Shown here: positions 43,662 through 53,022 of the stretch, one piece after another
How the letters are laid out: each line of letters opens with the position of its first letter
How positions within the stretch are numbered: the first letter of the stretch is position 1
DNA from: Dyadobacter sp. CY326
GTDB lineage: Bacteria > Bacteroidota > Bacteroidia > Cytophagales > Spirosomataceae
Direction of reading: 5' to 3'
DNA length: 64,000 bases
Assembly: GCF_021390515.1 (NCBI RefSeq)
Contig: NZ_JAJUXI010000009.1
Coordinates: 272,706-336,705 of the forward strand
Translations under genes and position numbers: made by a program
Notes under the pieces: model-generated
What the model saw: the letters and a program-made list of their open reading frames with translations, nothing else
Databases searched by the model: none
What the model was told of the DNA's origin: nothing

Positions 43662-45236
43662 TTAATTGTAACCTGGGTTCTGAGGAGTCAAGCCAGGGTT
43701 GTTTTTCATTTCCTGGATTCCCAACGGGAACAGCAAGTGTTTTTCCTGCAATGCAACACCAGATCCAACATTCAGGTTAAGGTGACCTACGAAATTGTCA
43801 AATCCTTTTGTTTTTTCATTAAACACTTTACGCAACCGAACCATGTCAAACCAGGTAATGCCTTCGTAGCAGAATTCATACCAGCGCTCGCGCCATACCG
43901 CCTCACGGAAAGAAGCCTGCGTGAATGTAGCCATTGCCGGCGTAGTCAGCTGAGCACGGTCGCGGATTCTTTTGTAAGCCGCGTAAGCTTCCGCAGTTGG
44001 TCCGCCCAGTTCGTTTTGTGCTTCTGCATATATCAAAAGTACTTCGGCGTAACGGATCAGGTTTACGTTCAGGTTGTTGTTACGGGTAGGGGTGATGCCC
44101 GGTCCGCCCAATGCAGCCTGGTTGAAATGCTTGAATACATAAGGTGCACCCAGATCAAATTTCGCACCATTTCCATTCGTATAGTAAGTCGTGTAGAACC
44201 AGCCTTCCTGATCTTTCTTGCGCAAATCTTTGTCATCAAAAGAATTGTAGAAAGAAGGTGTCGGGATCGTACTTCCTGTTCCACCCGGGCCTGAATAAGT
44301 TACAGCCTTGAAGTTAGGGAAGTAGTCATTCAACGGGAAAGCTGCCACGGACACGTTATACTGAATTTGCAGCAAATGTTCCAGACGGTTTTTAAGTGAT
44401 TCTGTATGAATCTCTTTGTAAGTAGGGAACAGGTTTACAGTCGTAGGATTGGCTTTTGAATAAGTAATTACTTCAAAAGCTTTGTCAGCAGCAAGCTTGT
44501 AGTGGCTCGCACCTTTGCTCAACGGGAACCCGGCCATTGTCAGATACACTTTTGACAACAATGCTTTGGTAGCAATTTGGGTAGCACGACCGCTGGATTC
44601 GAAAACCGGGAGACCCGCAGCCTCAGCAGCCTGCAAATCTTCTACGATCAGCTTGTAAACTTCTTCCTGAGAAGCTCTTTTTGAAAAGAAGTCTTCCGAT
44701 GTAGCCGTTTGTGGTTTTGTTACCAATGGCACATCGCCCCAAAGTCTTACTGCATAGAAATAAGCCCACGCTCTCAGAAAACGAGCTTCGCCAATCAATT
44801 TGGTTTTTTGAGCTTCTGTTGCAGGCGCCAGGAATGGGATCGTCGGGATCTTCTCGATTGCCAGGTTGGCATTGGCGATCATCCGGTATAATCCGTTCCA
44901 CCAGTTTACAATGTGTCCCGTGTTACCATCGTAAGTCAGGGAGTACAAGTTGTTCAAGTCAGAATTCTGACCAGTTTCAGTTGTAGCGGTGCCTGTTACT
45001 GCTTCCAGCAATTGCCAGTTGGCAGAGAAAATACCCGCGCCGTCACCGTAGAAGCGCATGCCTGCATAAGTTGCAGCCACTGCCGCCTCGGCGTGATCCG
45101 GAATGGTGTAATAGCTTTCCGGCGTAAGGTTGGAAGGATCTTGCTCATCCAGGAAGTCCGAGCAACTGGTTGGGCCTAGTAAGATAGCGCCGCACAGGAT
45201 TGCTGTACCTATATTTCTTAATTTATTTAGCTTCAT
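43662..45236 (-). CDS. RagB/SusD family nutrient-binding lipoprotein
   Basis: 524 residues. Lipoprotein signal with Cys26 (GPTSCSDFLDEQDP). TPR-like helical SusD fold: LTPESYYTIPDHAEAAV, FLRAWAYFYAVRLWGDVPLV and the C-terminal ERWYEFCYEGITWFDMVRL are typical. It caps the SusC channel at the cell surface and delivers the ligand. Ligand not deducible, since no glycoside hydrolase or lyase is near; the nearby peptidase and hydroxyproline genes suggest a peptide, by inference only. Confidence 0.95.
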   Translation of the reverse strand: MKLNKLRNIGTAILCGAILLGPTSCSDFLDEQDPSNLTPESYYTIPDHAEAAVAATYAGMRFYGDGAGIFSANWQLLEAVTGTATTETGQNSDLNNLYSLTYDGNTGHIVNWWNGLYRMIANANLAIEKIPTIPFLAPATEAQKTKLIGEARFLRAWAYFYAVRLWGDVPLVTKPQTATSEDFFSKRASQEEVYKLIVEDLQAAEAAGLPVFESSGRATQIATKALLSKVYLTMAGFPLSKGASHYKLAADKAFEVITYSKANPTTVNLFPTYKEIHTESLKNRLEHLLQIQYNVSVAAFPLNDYFPNFKAVTYSGPGGTGSTIPTPSFYNSFDDKDLRKKDQEGWFYTTYYTNGNGAKFDLGAPYVFKHFNQAALGGPGITPTRNNNLNVNLIRYAEVLLIYAEAQNELGGPTAEAYAAYKRIRDRAQLTTPAMATFTQASFREAVWRERWYEFCYEGITWFDMVRLRKVFNEKTKGFDNFVGHLNLNVGSGVALQEKHLLFPLGIQEMKNNPGLTPQNPGYN

Positions 45237-45275
45237 GTCAAGTTTCTATTTTCAATAAAATTTAATATCCTGTTC

Positions 45276-48200
45276 TTAGAATGCGATCTGCAAGCCAGCC
45301 ATGAATGTGGTTGGTTTTGGATATCCGTGCCAGATCATACCTTGTGAAAAGACGTTGTCAGAATCACCACCACGAATTGGTGTAGCTTCTGGGTCGCCCA
45401 GTTTGTAAGGCGAAAGCAGGAAGAAGTTCTGAGCAGATACGTACAATCTCAATTTGCTCAGCTTAATTCTGCTAACTACTTCCGAAGGTACATTGTAACC
45501 CAGCAACAAGTTTCTTCCGCGAAGGAACGATCCGTCAAAAATCCAGTGCGTATCCACGTTCGTTACATAACCCGCACGAGTTTCGCGGATCTCAGCAATT
45601 TGTGAATTCTGGTTTTCTGGAGTCCATGCGCCCAACACTGTTTTATAGCTGTTTGCGATAGATACGCGGTCTTCACTTGCGTGCAAGTTCATATCCATTA
45701 CATCGTTTCCGTAAGAGAACTGCATATCAAATGTCAGGTCAAAACCTCCGTAACGAACGGTGTTCGACAATGTTCCCCAGCCCTTTGGACTACCATTACC
45801 GATAATGGTACGGTCAGCATCTGTGATTGCTCCGTCGTTATTGAAATCTTTGTATTTGATATCACCAGGCAACATTGTAAGGTTGTTACGATAGCTGGTG
45901 AATTTCGCAGCCTGATCTCTTTCAGCTTCGCTCCATGTTCCCAGACGGGTAAGTCCCCAGAATGCACCTGCCGGCTCACCGATACGGATCACGCTGGTTT
46001 GGTTGGTAATACCAGGTCCGCCCACTCCGAAAATGTCAGATGGTGTAGCCAGTGACAACACTTTGCTTTTGTTGAACGAGATATTGAAGTTCGTGTTCCA
46101 GCTAAAGTTTGCTCTTTCGATGTTGGTCGTGTTCAAAGAAAACTCAAACCCTTTGTTTTCCATTGAACCGATGTTCTTCCGGATTACAGCATAACCGCTG
46201 GTACGTGGAACTGGTGCATCCAGAAGCATGTCCGTGGTTTTTCTGTAATAGTAATCTGCTTCAAGAGAAATTCTGCCTTTCAGGAAGCTAACTTCAACAC
46301 CTGCGTCAGTTTGTGCTGTTTTTTCCCATTTCAAATCAGGGTTTGCAAGTCTGTTGATACCTGTACCATTCACGCGGGTATCAGTATAAATCGTCGCGTA
46401 GTTGGCGCTCAGCAATGACAATGATGAGTACGGAGGAATTTCCGAGTTACCAGTCAAACCGTAGCTTGTACGCACCTTCAGGTTGGAGATCAGCGTTTGC
46501 GATTTCAGGAATTCTTCGTCAGATACTTTCCACGCCAATGCAGCAGATGGGAAGAATGCAAACTTATGGTTTTCACCGAATTTCGAAGAACCGTCAGCAC
46601 GACCTGTGAATGTAAGCAGGTATTTTTCTTTCAGGGTATAGTTCAAACGACCGAAGTAAGAGTTGAATGCAAACCGTGAAGCACCGGAACCAACGCTTGG
46701 TAGGGTTGCACCAGCACCAAGGTTATTGAAGTTAAAATAATCAGTAGAGAAGTTACGAACGCTCGCACCAGTTGTCGCAATGTTCGTTTCCTGCCAAGAA
46801 ATACCCGCCAAAGCAGTCAAAGCGTGAATGCCGCCGAAAGTTTTGTTGTAAGTCAGGTAGTTTTCAAATGACCAGAATGTTTCTTTACGGCTTGCTTTGC
46901 CAGCTGTACCAAATTCACTGATCGCCAATGTACGTGTCTGTGACTCATTATATTCCTGAGAAAGTACGTTCACACCCAATACCGAACGGAATTCAAGTCC
47001 AGGAGCAAGGTTCAGGTTTGCGTAAAGGCTACCCAAAGTAGTTTGCGTATTCTGGTTGTATTTACGGCCATTCAAACGGTGTACCGAGCTGAAAGAGCCT
47101 TCGGCCTGCGGATAGTCACGGTTGTTGGCATAAGTTCCGTCAGGATATTTCACAGGAAGGAATGGGAAGTCTTCCACCATCTGGCGTGGAACCGCATCGT
47201 TGATATCGACAAGGTTTTCAGCCTGGTTGTTGTAGCTCAATGTACCACCGATACGCATCCATTTTTTCACCTGATCGTCAATCGTCAAACGTGTTGCATA
47301 ACGTTTCATGTATGATGTTTTGATCAAACCCTGATCATCACGATAGTTTAGAGACAACGAGTAAGTGGTTTTATTTGTACCACCGCTGAAACCCAGCTGA
47401 TGGTTTTGTCCCACTTTATTCTGGGTCGACTCTTTCCACCAGTCGGTGTCGTAGTTAGGAATGAAGTTACCTTGTGCGTCAACGCTGAACACATCAGGGT
47501 GAGCAGCATTCAAAGCGGCGCGGCGAACTTTTGGATCTTGCGGCGCATACTTGCCCGATGCCCAGCCAGCTGGGTCATACTTCTTGATGTTGGCATATGC
47601 CAGATCTTCCACAGCAAGATATTCTTTCGCATTCAATGTCTCGGCGCGTTGCGGACCGGTGAATGGAACAGAAAGATCAAGGCTGTAAGTGATCGTACTT
47701 TCACCTGCTTTTCCTTTTTTGGTGGTGATCAAAATAACACCATTCGCACCTCTCGCACCGTAAATGGCAGTTGAAGAAGCATCTTTCAAAACCTCCACTG
47801 AAACGATATCATTTGGGTTGATATAGTCAATGGCCTGGCTTTGCTGGTTTTGGTTACCTTGCGGAAGCATTACTCCATCCACCACGTAAAGCGGGTTATT
47901 GGATGAGTTAATGGAGCTGAATCCGCGGATACGGATGTTTGCGCGGCCACCCGGACGACCCGAGTTAACGTTTACCTGCACCCCGGAAATTTTTCCCTGC
48001 AAAGCTTGATTCAGTGACGGAGAAGGACGCTCTTTCAATTGATCTTCTTTCACGGAACCCACAGAACCCGTCAAGTCGGATTTCTTAGCGGTACCGTAAC
48101 CGATCACGACCACTTCGCTCAATGCTTTTGAGTCAGAAACCAATGCAAGGTCAAGTGTAGTGCGGTTGCCCACTTCAACTTCCTGGCCAATGTAGCCCAC

Positions 48201-48506
48201 AAAGCTGAAAACCAGTGTAGCGCCGCTTTCCGGAACCACGAGGCTGTAATTTCCAGAACCGTCGGTTGTAGTACCCGTACTGGTTCCTTTCACCACCACG
48301 TTCACACCCGGCAATCCCTCGCCGTTATCTTTATCTGTTACTTTTCCTTTAAGTGTTTTATCAACTTTGATCGAAGCGATGGTTCCAGCGGCAATGTTTG
48401 GATTGGCACTTGCCAGCAATGGGCTCGAAAGAGCGGGGAGTAGAAATAAGGCATTCCGGATATTCCGTATCCGGAACACCCATTGATTAGTATCGGTATT
48501 TTTCAT
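45276..48506 (-). CDS. SusC/RagA family TonB-linked outer-membrane protein
   Basis: 1076 residues. Signal peptide, CarboxypepD_reg-like domain (~55-135, LKGKVTDKDNGEGLPGVNV), the SusC linker motif EVVVIGYGTAKKSDLTGS, plug and large barrel with TonB-linked N-terminus, ending in a Phe (GLQIAF). Partner SusD gene is 39 bp downstream. It imports large ligands with TonB energy. A candidate operator core (AAACGTTT) lies 15 bp upstream of the start and a perfect LacI-type palindrome at 48955. Confidence 0.95.
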   Translation of the reverse strand: MKNTDTNQWVFRIRNIRNALFLLPALSSPLLASANPNIAAGTIASIKVDKTLKGKVTDKDNGEGLPGVNVVVKGTSTGTTTDGSGNYSLVVPESGATLVFSFVGYIGQEVEVGNRTTLDLALVSDSKALSEVVVIGYGTAKKSDLTGSVGSVKEDQLKERPSPSLNQALQGKISGVQVNVNSGRPGGRANIRIRGFSSINSSNNPLYVVDGVMLPQGNQNQQSQAIDYINPNDIVSVEVLKDASSTAIYGARGANGVILITTKKGKAGESTITYSLDLSVPFTGPQRAETLNAKEYLAVEDLAYANIKKYDPAGWASGKYAPQDPKVRRAALNAAHPDVFSVDAQGNFIPNYDTDWWKESTQNKVGQNHQLGFSGGTNKTTYSLSLNYRDDQGLIKTSYMKRYATRLTIDDQVKKWMRIGGTLSYNNQAENLVDINDAVPRQMVEDFPFLPVKYPDGTYANNRDYPQAEGSFSSVHRLNGRKYNQNTQTTLGSLYANLNLAPGLEFRSVLGVNVLSQEYNESQTRTLAISEFGTAGKASRKETFWSFENYLTYNKTFGGIHALTALAGISWQETNIATTGASVRNFSTDYFNFNNLGAGATLPSVGSGASRFAFNSYFGRLNYTLKEKYLLTFTGRADGSSKFGENHKFAFFPSAALAWKVSDEEFLKSQTLISNLKVRTSYGLTGNSEIPPYSSLSLLSANYATIYTDTRVNGTGINRLANPDLKWEKTAQTDAGVEVSFLKGRISLEADYYYRKTTDMLLDAPVPRTSGYAVIRKNIGSMENKGFEFSLNTTNIERANFSWNTNFNISFNKSKVLSLATPSDIFGVGGPGITNQTSVIRIGEPAGAFWGLTRLGTWSEAERDQAAKFTSYRNNLTMLPGDIKYKDFNNDGAITDADRTIIGNGSPKGWGTLSNTVRYGGFDLTFDMQFSYGNDVMDMNLHASEDRVSIANSYKTVLGAWTPENQNSQIAEIRETRAGYVTNVDTHWIFDGSFLRGRNLLLGYNVPSEVVSRIKLSKLRLYVSAQNFFLLSPYKLGDPEATPIRGGDSDNVFSQGMIWHGYPKPTTFMAGLQIAF

Positions 48507-48515
48507 GTAGGTAAT

Positions 48516-48535
48516 TTGGTTAAACGTTTTTCATA
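48516..48535. promoter_or_regulatory. Imperfect LacI-type operator core near the susC start
   Basis: GGTTAAACGTTTTTCA with perfect core AAACGTTT (48522-48529). It resembles the centre of the larger palindrome at 48955-48972. Operator role is inference. Confidence 0.4.
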
Positions 48536-48954
48536 TAATCTGAGCAATGGATAATGTTTTCAATTAGAATTTAAGCAACCGGGTGTTCTGTTCTTCATAA
48601 ATTAGTAGTTTAAATGGTGAGGACTTTGATTATTGCATATGTATTAAATTATGGTAATTATTTAATTAATTCAATTGTTGCACAATGCATAATTTTGGCT
48701 TTGACGGTTTCAGTGTCATTAGGGTATCGCTGGTTACTCAATTTGGATTTGCAAACGCGACAACAGTTAATTTAAAAGTAGGGGGTGTCAGAGTGTAAAG
48801 TTCTGAGTTTTCTTACGTGACTTTCTGTTTGTTGAAAATGTGCATTACATAAGCCATTCAACCGGGGATTTTTAAAAGTCTTAAAAACACGTTGCAATAT
48901 TATAATAATTAACAATAAATTTCGAATAACGATAAGATAAAAAATTGAATAATC

Positions 48955-48972
48955 TGTGCAAACGTTTGCACA
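48955..48972. promoter_or_regulatory. Perfect 18-bp palindrome, LacI-family operator type
   Basis: TGTGCAAACGTTTGCACA is a perfect inverted repeat with a central CG and AAACGTTT core, the form of LacI/PurR-family operators (CG-centred). It sits 449 bp upstream of susC. No LacI-family gene is in the window. Sequence is direct; the regulator is inference. Confidence 0.65.
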
Positions 48973-49032
48973 AATCGACTCATTTTTAACCAATTTTGAC
49001 TCGAAATCAATTAGTTAACCGCTCGTTTACAT

Positions 49033-49080
49033 AAAAAAAGCCCTGCTACTTTTCAGTTTGTAACCGATCAGTAACAAGGC
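49033..49080 (-). terminator. Intrinsic terminator after the Gfo/Idh/MocA gene
   Basis: Arms GCCCTGCTACT (49040-49050) and AGTAACAAGGC (49070-49080), two G-U pairs, followed on the minus strand by a T run. Confidence 0.8.
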
Positions 49081-49100
49081 AAATATTTAATTTAAAACCA

Positions 49101-50192
49101 CTAAACCAGATCCACAGTGCGTCCGGTTTTCACGGATTCGTCGCAAGCGAACGCAATTTGTAAGCTTGTCACCGCATCCTGCAAGTGATCAGTCAAGTCA
49201 AAATCATCATTGATCGCATTGAGGAAATAACGTTGCTCACGGTTGCAAAGCTCCTGATGATCCGGCTCGTCTTCCAGGTTGATCCACGAATCTTCTTTAA
49301 CAAATTCATCTTTATCATTCAAATCCGCATAATGCACCCGAATGGATTCAGTCTTCGTATGCGCTTCAACTGAAGAAGATTTTCCCGTTCCGCCCGCATC
49401 TTTGGCGACAATAGAAGCACTTCCTTTCGGTCCGATCACGTCTTTTACAAAAAATGCCGTTTCACTGATCATTGGTCCCCAACCTGCTTCATACCAGCCC
49501 ACAGAACCATCCTCAAACCAAATTTGCAGCTGACCGTAATTGTAATTTCCAGCAGGAATGTCCTCCGTCAACCGCGCACCGATCGCATTCACACGAAGCG
49601 GTTTTGAACGCGTCATTTGACACATTACATCTATATAATGCACACCACAATCCACAATCGGGCTCAGACTTTTCATCAGATTCCGGTGAACTCCCCACAT
49701 ATATCCGTGGCTTTGCTGGTTCAGGTTCATGCGCATAACCAATGGCTTACCCAGGTTTTGCGCTTCAGCCACAAAACGTTCCCAAGATGGGTGAACGCGA
49801 AGAATGTAGCCCACAACCACTTTTTTGCCAGCCGTTTTCGCAGCTTCCACAACGCGCTTGGCACCTTCAACTGAGTCAGCAAGTGGTTTTTCAATGAAAA
49901 CGTGCGCGCCATGTTCCAATGCTTTTACAGCAAAATCCTCATGCGTGTCCGGGTAAGTAGAAATGCAGACCGCATCCGGTTTTGTTTCCTTCAAAGCAGT
50001 GTCATAATCGCTGAAAAGCGCATAACCGCCACCCAGTTTTTCATTCAAAACTTCTTTGCTTTTGCCGGTTGAAACGATCCCGCAGATCTCAAAACCGTCC
50101 AAAGAATGATATGCAAATGCATGGGAAGCGCCCATGTTGCCACAACCGACTACGAGTACGCGAAGTGGACTTCCATTTTCGAAAGATGACAT
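49101..50192 (-). CDS. Gfo/Idh/MocA family oxidoreductase
   Basis: 363 residues. Rossmann start VLVVGCGNMGASHA (GxGxxG); EKPLADS is the conserved Lys-Pro motif, and C-terminal domain with HYIDVMCQM carries the His. NAD(P)-dependent dehydrogenase, typically of sugars or inositols. Divergent from the hydroxyproline genes, with which it shares a 322-bp promoter region, so it may act in the same pathway; substrate cannot be read from sequence. Confidence 0.9.
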   Translation of the reverse strand: MSSFENGSPLRVLVVGCGNMGASHAFAYHSLDGFEICGIVSTGKSKEVLNEKLGGGYALFSDYDTALKETKPDAVCISTYPDTHEDFAVKALEHGAHVFIEKPLADSVEGAKRVVEAAKTAGKKVVVGYILRVHPSWERFVAEAQNLGKPLVMRMNLNQQSHGYMWGVHRNLMKSLSPIVDCGVHYIDVMCQMTRSKPLRVNAIGARLTEDIPAGNYNYGQLQIWFEDGSVGWYEAGWGPMISETAFFVKDVIGPKGSASIVAKDAGGTGKSSSVEAHTKTESIRVHYADLNDKDEFVKEDSWINLEDEPDHQELCNREQRYFLNAINDDFDLTDHLQDAVTSLQIAFACDESVKTGRTVDLV

Positions 50193-50246
50193 AGTAATGT
50201 TAAATGTTAATGATCCAGGTTAGCAGGAATAGGTAATTTAGTAACA

Positions 50247-50275
50247 ACACAAAGTGCCAATTTGTGTCAAAAATA
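50247..50275 (-). promoter_or_regulatory. -7 box and overlapping inverted repeat of the Gfo/Idh gene
   Basis: TATTTTTG on the minus strand (50268-50275) with, immediately downstream, ACACAAA/TTTGTGT arms (50247-50253 and 50261-50267), spacer 7. A palindrome at the expected transcription start is the usual place for a repressor site. No -33 TTG was found. Confidence 0.45.
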
Positions 50276-50466
50276 GGCATTAAAATCCGTTTTTGCGGTT
50301 GGAGTCCTTGTTTTGACTTTTGAAATGTCCGTAAAAATCAGATATTGACAGGCTTAGCGCACTTTATCCATAAATTATAACCTTATGCAGTTGCAGGCGC
50401 TAATTTTATGTTAAAATCCGTATATTATTGATTAAAACCAGAAATGTTTACGGATAACTGATCAAT

Positions 50467-50474
50467 TAACTTTG
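50467..50474 (+). promoter_or_regulatory. -7 box of the hydroxyproline operon
   Basis: TAACTTTG, exact TAnnTTTG, 41 bp before the deaminase start; -33 TTG not found. Confidence 0.5.
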
Positions 50475-50514
50475 ACAAAAAATCAGATCTCTCATACCTA
50501 ATTATAACCAATAT

Positions 50515-51453
50515 ATGAACAAGGAATCTTGGCAGGGCGTATTTCCGGCGTTGTTAACGCCTTTCAAATCAGACGACAGCATTGATTTTGATCTTTTCCG
50601 CAAAAATCTGGAAGTGCAGATCGAAGCCGGCGTAACCGGCGCTATCGTTTCCGGCTCACTGGGCGAAGCAAGCACATTGACAAAAGCTGAAAAAGTGGAG
50701 CTTGTTAAATATGCCAAAAGCATCGTCGCGCAGGATTTCCCGATCGTGGTCTGCATTGCCGAGCAATCGACTGCGGAAGCGGTAAGCCTTGCCAAAGAAG
50801 CCGAAGCTGCGGGTGCAGACGGTCTGATGGTGTTGCCTCCGATGCGTTACAAAGCAGACGATCATGAAACGGTTGTTTATTTTAAAACCATCGCGCAAAG
50901 CACTTCCTTGCCATTGATGATTTACAACAATCCGGTGGATTATAAAATCGAGGTGACGTTGCAAATGTTCGAGCAGCTTGCCGAGATTCCGAATGTGCAC
51001 GCCATCAAAGAATCGACACGTGATGTAAGCAATGTTACCCGCCTTTACAACCGTTTCGGCGACCGTTTCAAAGTGTTCTGCGGTGTGGATACATTGATTA
51101 TGGAAGAAGTAATGTTAGGTTGTGACGGCGTTGTGGGTGGTTTGGTTGATGCATTCCCAAAAGAAACCGTTGCGATTTTCAATTTGGTAAAAGCAGGTTT
51201 ATATAAAGAAGCCTTGGCCGTTTACCGTTGGTATCTGCCCTTGCTTGAACTGGACATTCATCCAAAGCTGGTTCAAAACATCAAGCTTGCTGCTACAAAA
51301 GCAGGCATAGGATCTGAATTTGTTCGTGCGCCAAGACTAGTTCTGGAAGGCGCAGAGCGTGAAAGAGTGCTTGCAATTATTGATGAAGCCATTGCTTCTC
51401 AGCCTGCATTGCCAGATTATTTGAATTTGTCTTCGGAAGTTTCTGTTGCATAA
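50515..51453 (+). CDS. DapA-like 1-pyrroline-4-hydroxy-2-carboxylate deaminase (predicted)
   Basis: 312 residues, TIM barrel of the DHDPS/NAL superfamily. Schiff-base Lys165 in HAIKESTRD and Tyr137 in LMIYNNP. Family members with GSLGEASTLT in place of the DapA GTTGEST turn act on other 2-keto substrates. The gene lies in a block with alpha-ketoglutarate-semialdehyde dehydrogenase, hydroxyproline epimerase and FAD oxidase genes, and this context points to deamination of pyrroline-4-hydroxy-2-carboxylate to alpha-ketoglutarate semialdehyde. It starts ~40 bp after a -7 box. Family is secure, substrate is context inference. Confidence 0.85.
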   Translation: MNKESWQGVFPALLTPFKSDDSIDFDLFRKNLEVQIEAGVTGAIVSGSLGEASTLTKAEKVELVKYAKSIVAQDFPIVVCIAEQSTAEAVSLAKEAEAAGADGLMVLPPMRYKADDHETVVYFKTIAQSTSLPLMIYNNPVDYKIEVTLQMFEQLAEIPNVHAIKESTRDVSNVTRLYNRFGDRFKVFCGVDTLIMEEVMLGCDGVVGGLVDAFPKETVAIFNLVKAGLYKEALAVYRWYLPLLELDIHPKLVQNIKLAATKAGIGSEFVRAPRLVLEGAERERVLAIIDEAIASQPALPDYLNLSSEVSVA

Positions 51454-51543
51454 CATTGTCGCATGACGTAATCCGGCTTTACTTTAAAGCTGGATTAGCA
51501 TTCATTTTGCGACTTTTACAAACAGAAATTATCCTAACCAACC

Positions 51544-53022
51544 ATGACAACTTCAAAAGAACAACTGGAAGCCATATTGCAAAAGTCTCTTGAAGCTTTT
51601 GTAACTATAAAAAAACATTCAATCCAAAAGCGTGTTGCGCTGATGCGGACCATTGCGGATGAAATCGAAGCCATTGGTCCTGAACTCATTGCAACAGCCA
51701 AAGCAGAATCCAACCTGCCCGAAGCACGCTTAACCGGCGAAAAAGCCCGGACGATTTTCCAATGGAGAAGCTATGCCGAAGCACTTGAAAAAGGCGCCCC
51801 GCTGGACGCGAGCATCGACACAGCAAATGCCGAAAGAACGCCTCCCAAGCCAGATATCCGCAAAACAAGCATTGCATTAGGGCCCGTTGCCGTTTTCGGC
51901 GCAAGCAATTTCCCATTCGCATTCTCAACAGCAGGAGGCGACACAGCCAGTGCCATTGCGGCAGGCTGCCCGGTTGTGGTGAAAGCGCATCCGGGACATC
52001 CCGAAACTTCTCAGATTATGGCCGACGCCATCAGTCGCGCGGTTGCTAAAAGCAATTTCCCGGAAGGCACTTTTTCACATGTTTATTTTGAAACCAATGA
52101 AGAGTCGCAGTTCCTGGTAAGCCATCCGATTATTAAGGCGGTTGGTTTTACAGGTTCTTACCGCGCTGGGACTGCATTGGCTGAAATTTCAGCAAAAAGG
52201 CCCGAGCCAATTCCTGTTTTTGCCGAAATGGGCAGTGTTAACCCTGTTTTTTTATTGCCAAATAAATTAGAAGCTTCTGCTGCTGAATTGGCGAAGCAAT
52301 ATGCTGGCTCGCTAACATTAGGTGTAGGACAATTTTGCACCAATCCCGGCATCATCATCGCCATTGAAAGTCCTGCATTAGAAACATTTGAAAATGCATT
52401 AGAAGAGGAAATTATAAAAATTGCCCCTTCACATATGCTGCACGCAGGCATTGCGGAAAGCTATGAGAAAGGTCGCCAAAAGTTAACCACACAACCCGGT
52501 GTTGAAATCCTTGCTGTCACTGAAACAGAAGTTTTGGAAGGACAAGGCGGCGCGACGGTTGCCACGGTGAATGCGCAAACATTCCTGAACAATGATGAAT
52601 TACAGGAAGAAGTTTTCGGTCCTTTTGCATTGATTATCAAATGTGAGAACATAGATGAAGTGATTTCGGTCGGTGGAAAACTGCACGGACAACTTACAGC
52701 CACATTGCTCGCAAGCAGCAAAGATCTCGCCGAAAATGAAGAATTGGTGGGATTGGTAACCGACAAGTGTGGCCGTATCTTGTTCAACAACTTCCCGACG
52801 GGCGTAGAAGTTTGCAAGTCCATGCACCATGGCGGACCATTCCCATCGTCGAGCAACGTCCAGTTTACTTCGGTTGGTTCGGACGCGATCAAGCGTTTTG
52901 TGCGGCCGATGAGCTTCCAGAACTGGCCGGACGAATTTTTACCAGAGGAATTGAAAAATGCCAACCCGCTTGGAATATGGCGGACGGTTAATAATGAGTT
53001 AACGAAGGACCAGACTTGGTAA
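51544..53022 (+). CDS. Alpha-ketoglutarate-semialdehyde dehydrogenase (predicted)
   Basis: 492 residues, aldehyde dehydrogenase fold with catalytic Cys265 in GVGQFCTNPG and Glu228 in AEMGSVNP. The GQFCTNPG-type site and VVKAHPGHP are seen in NAD(P)-dependent 2,5-dioxovalerate dehydrogenases. Oxidises the semialdehyde to alpha-ketoglutarate, the last step of the hydroxyproline route. A 16-bp inverted repeat overlaps its last codons. Confidence 0.88.
   Translation: MTTSKEQLEAILQKSLEAFVTIKKHSIQKRVALMRTIADEIEAIGPELIATAKAESNLPEARLTGEKARTIFQWRSYAEALEKGAPLDASIDTANAERTPPKPDIRKTSIALGPVAVFGASNFPFAFSTAGGDTASAIAAGCPVVVKAHPGHPETSQIMADAISRAVAKSNFPEGTFSHVYFETNEESQFLVSHPIIKAVGFTGSYRAGTALAEISAKRPEPIPVFAEMGSVNPVFLLPNKLEASAAELAKQYAGSLTLGVGQFCTNPGIIIAIESPALETFENALEEEIIKIAPSHMLHAGIAESYEKGRQKLTTQPGVEILAVTETEVLEGQGGATVATVNAQTFLNNDELQEEVFGPFALIIKCENIDEVISVGGKLHGQLTATLLASSKDLAENEELVGLVTDKCGRILFNNFPTGVEVCKSMHHGGPFPSSSNVQFTSVGSDAIKRFVRPMSFQNWPDEFLPEELKNANPLGIWRTVNNELTKDQTW

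Larger units (their letters stand above)
48507..49100. other. 594-bp non-coding region upstream of susC
   Basis: No ORF with coding features. It is strongly AT-rich and contains the terminator of the upstream Gfo/Idh gene (49033-49080), a perfect 18-bp palindrome (48955-48972) and a second AAACGTTT core close to susC. The long span upstream of a SusC gene is typical of a regulated outer-membrane transport promoter. No clear TAnnTTTG with TTG pairing was found on the minus strand. Confidence 0.5.
50193..50514. other. Divergent promoter region between Gfo/Idh gene and hydroxyproline operon
   Basis: 322 bp, no ORF. It holds a palindrome (50247-50267), -7 boxes in both directions, and inverted ATCCGTA (50416-50422) / TACGGAT (50449-50455) arms with a further TCCGTAAAAAT copy near 50330. 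These look like regulator sites for a divergently controlled locus; no regulator gene is adjacent. Confidence 0.45.

Noticed and set aside
43662..48506. Polysaccharide utilisation locus
   Set aside because: SusCD are present but no glycoside hydrolase, lyase or hybrid sensor is found, so the ligand is left open.
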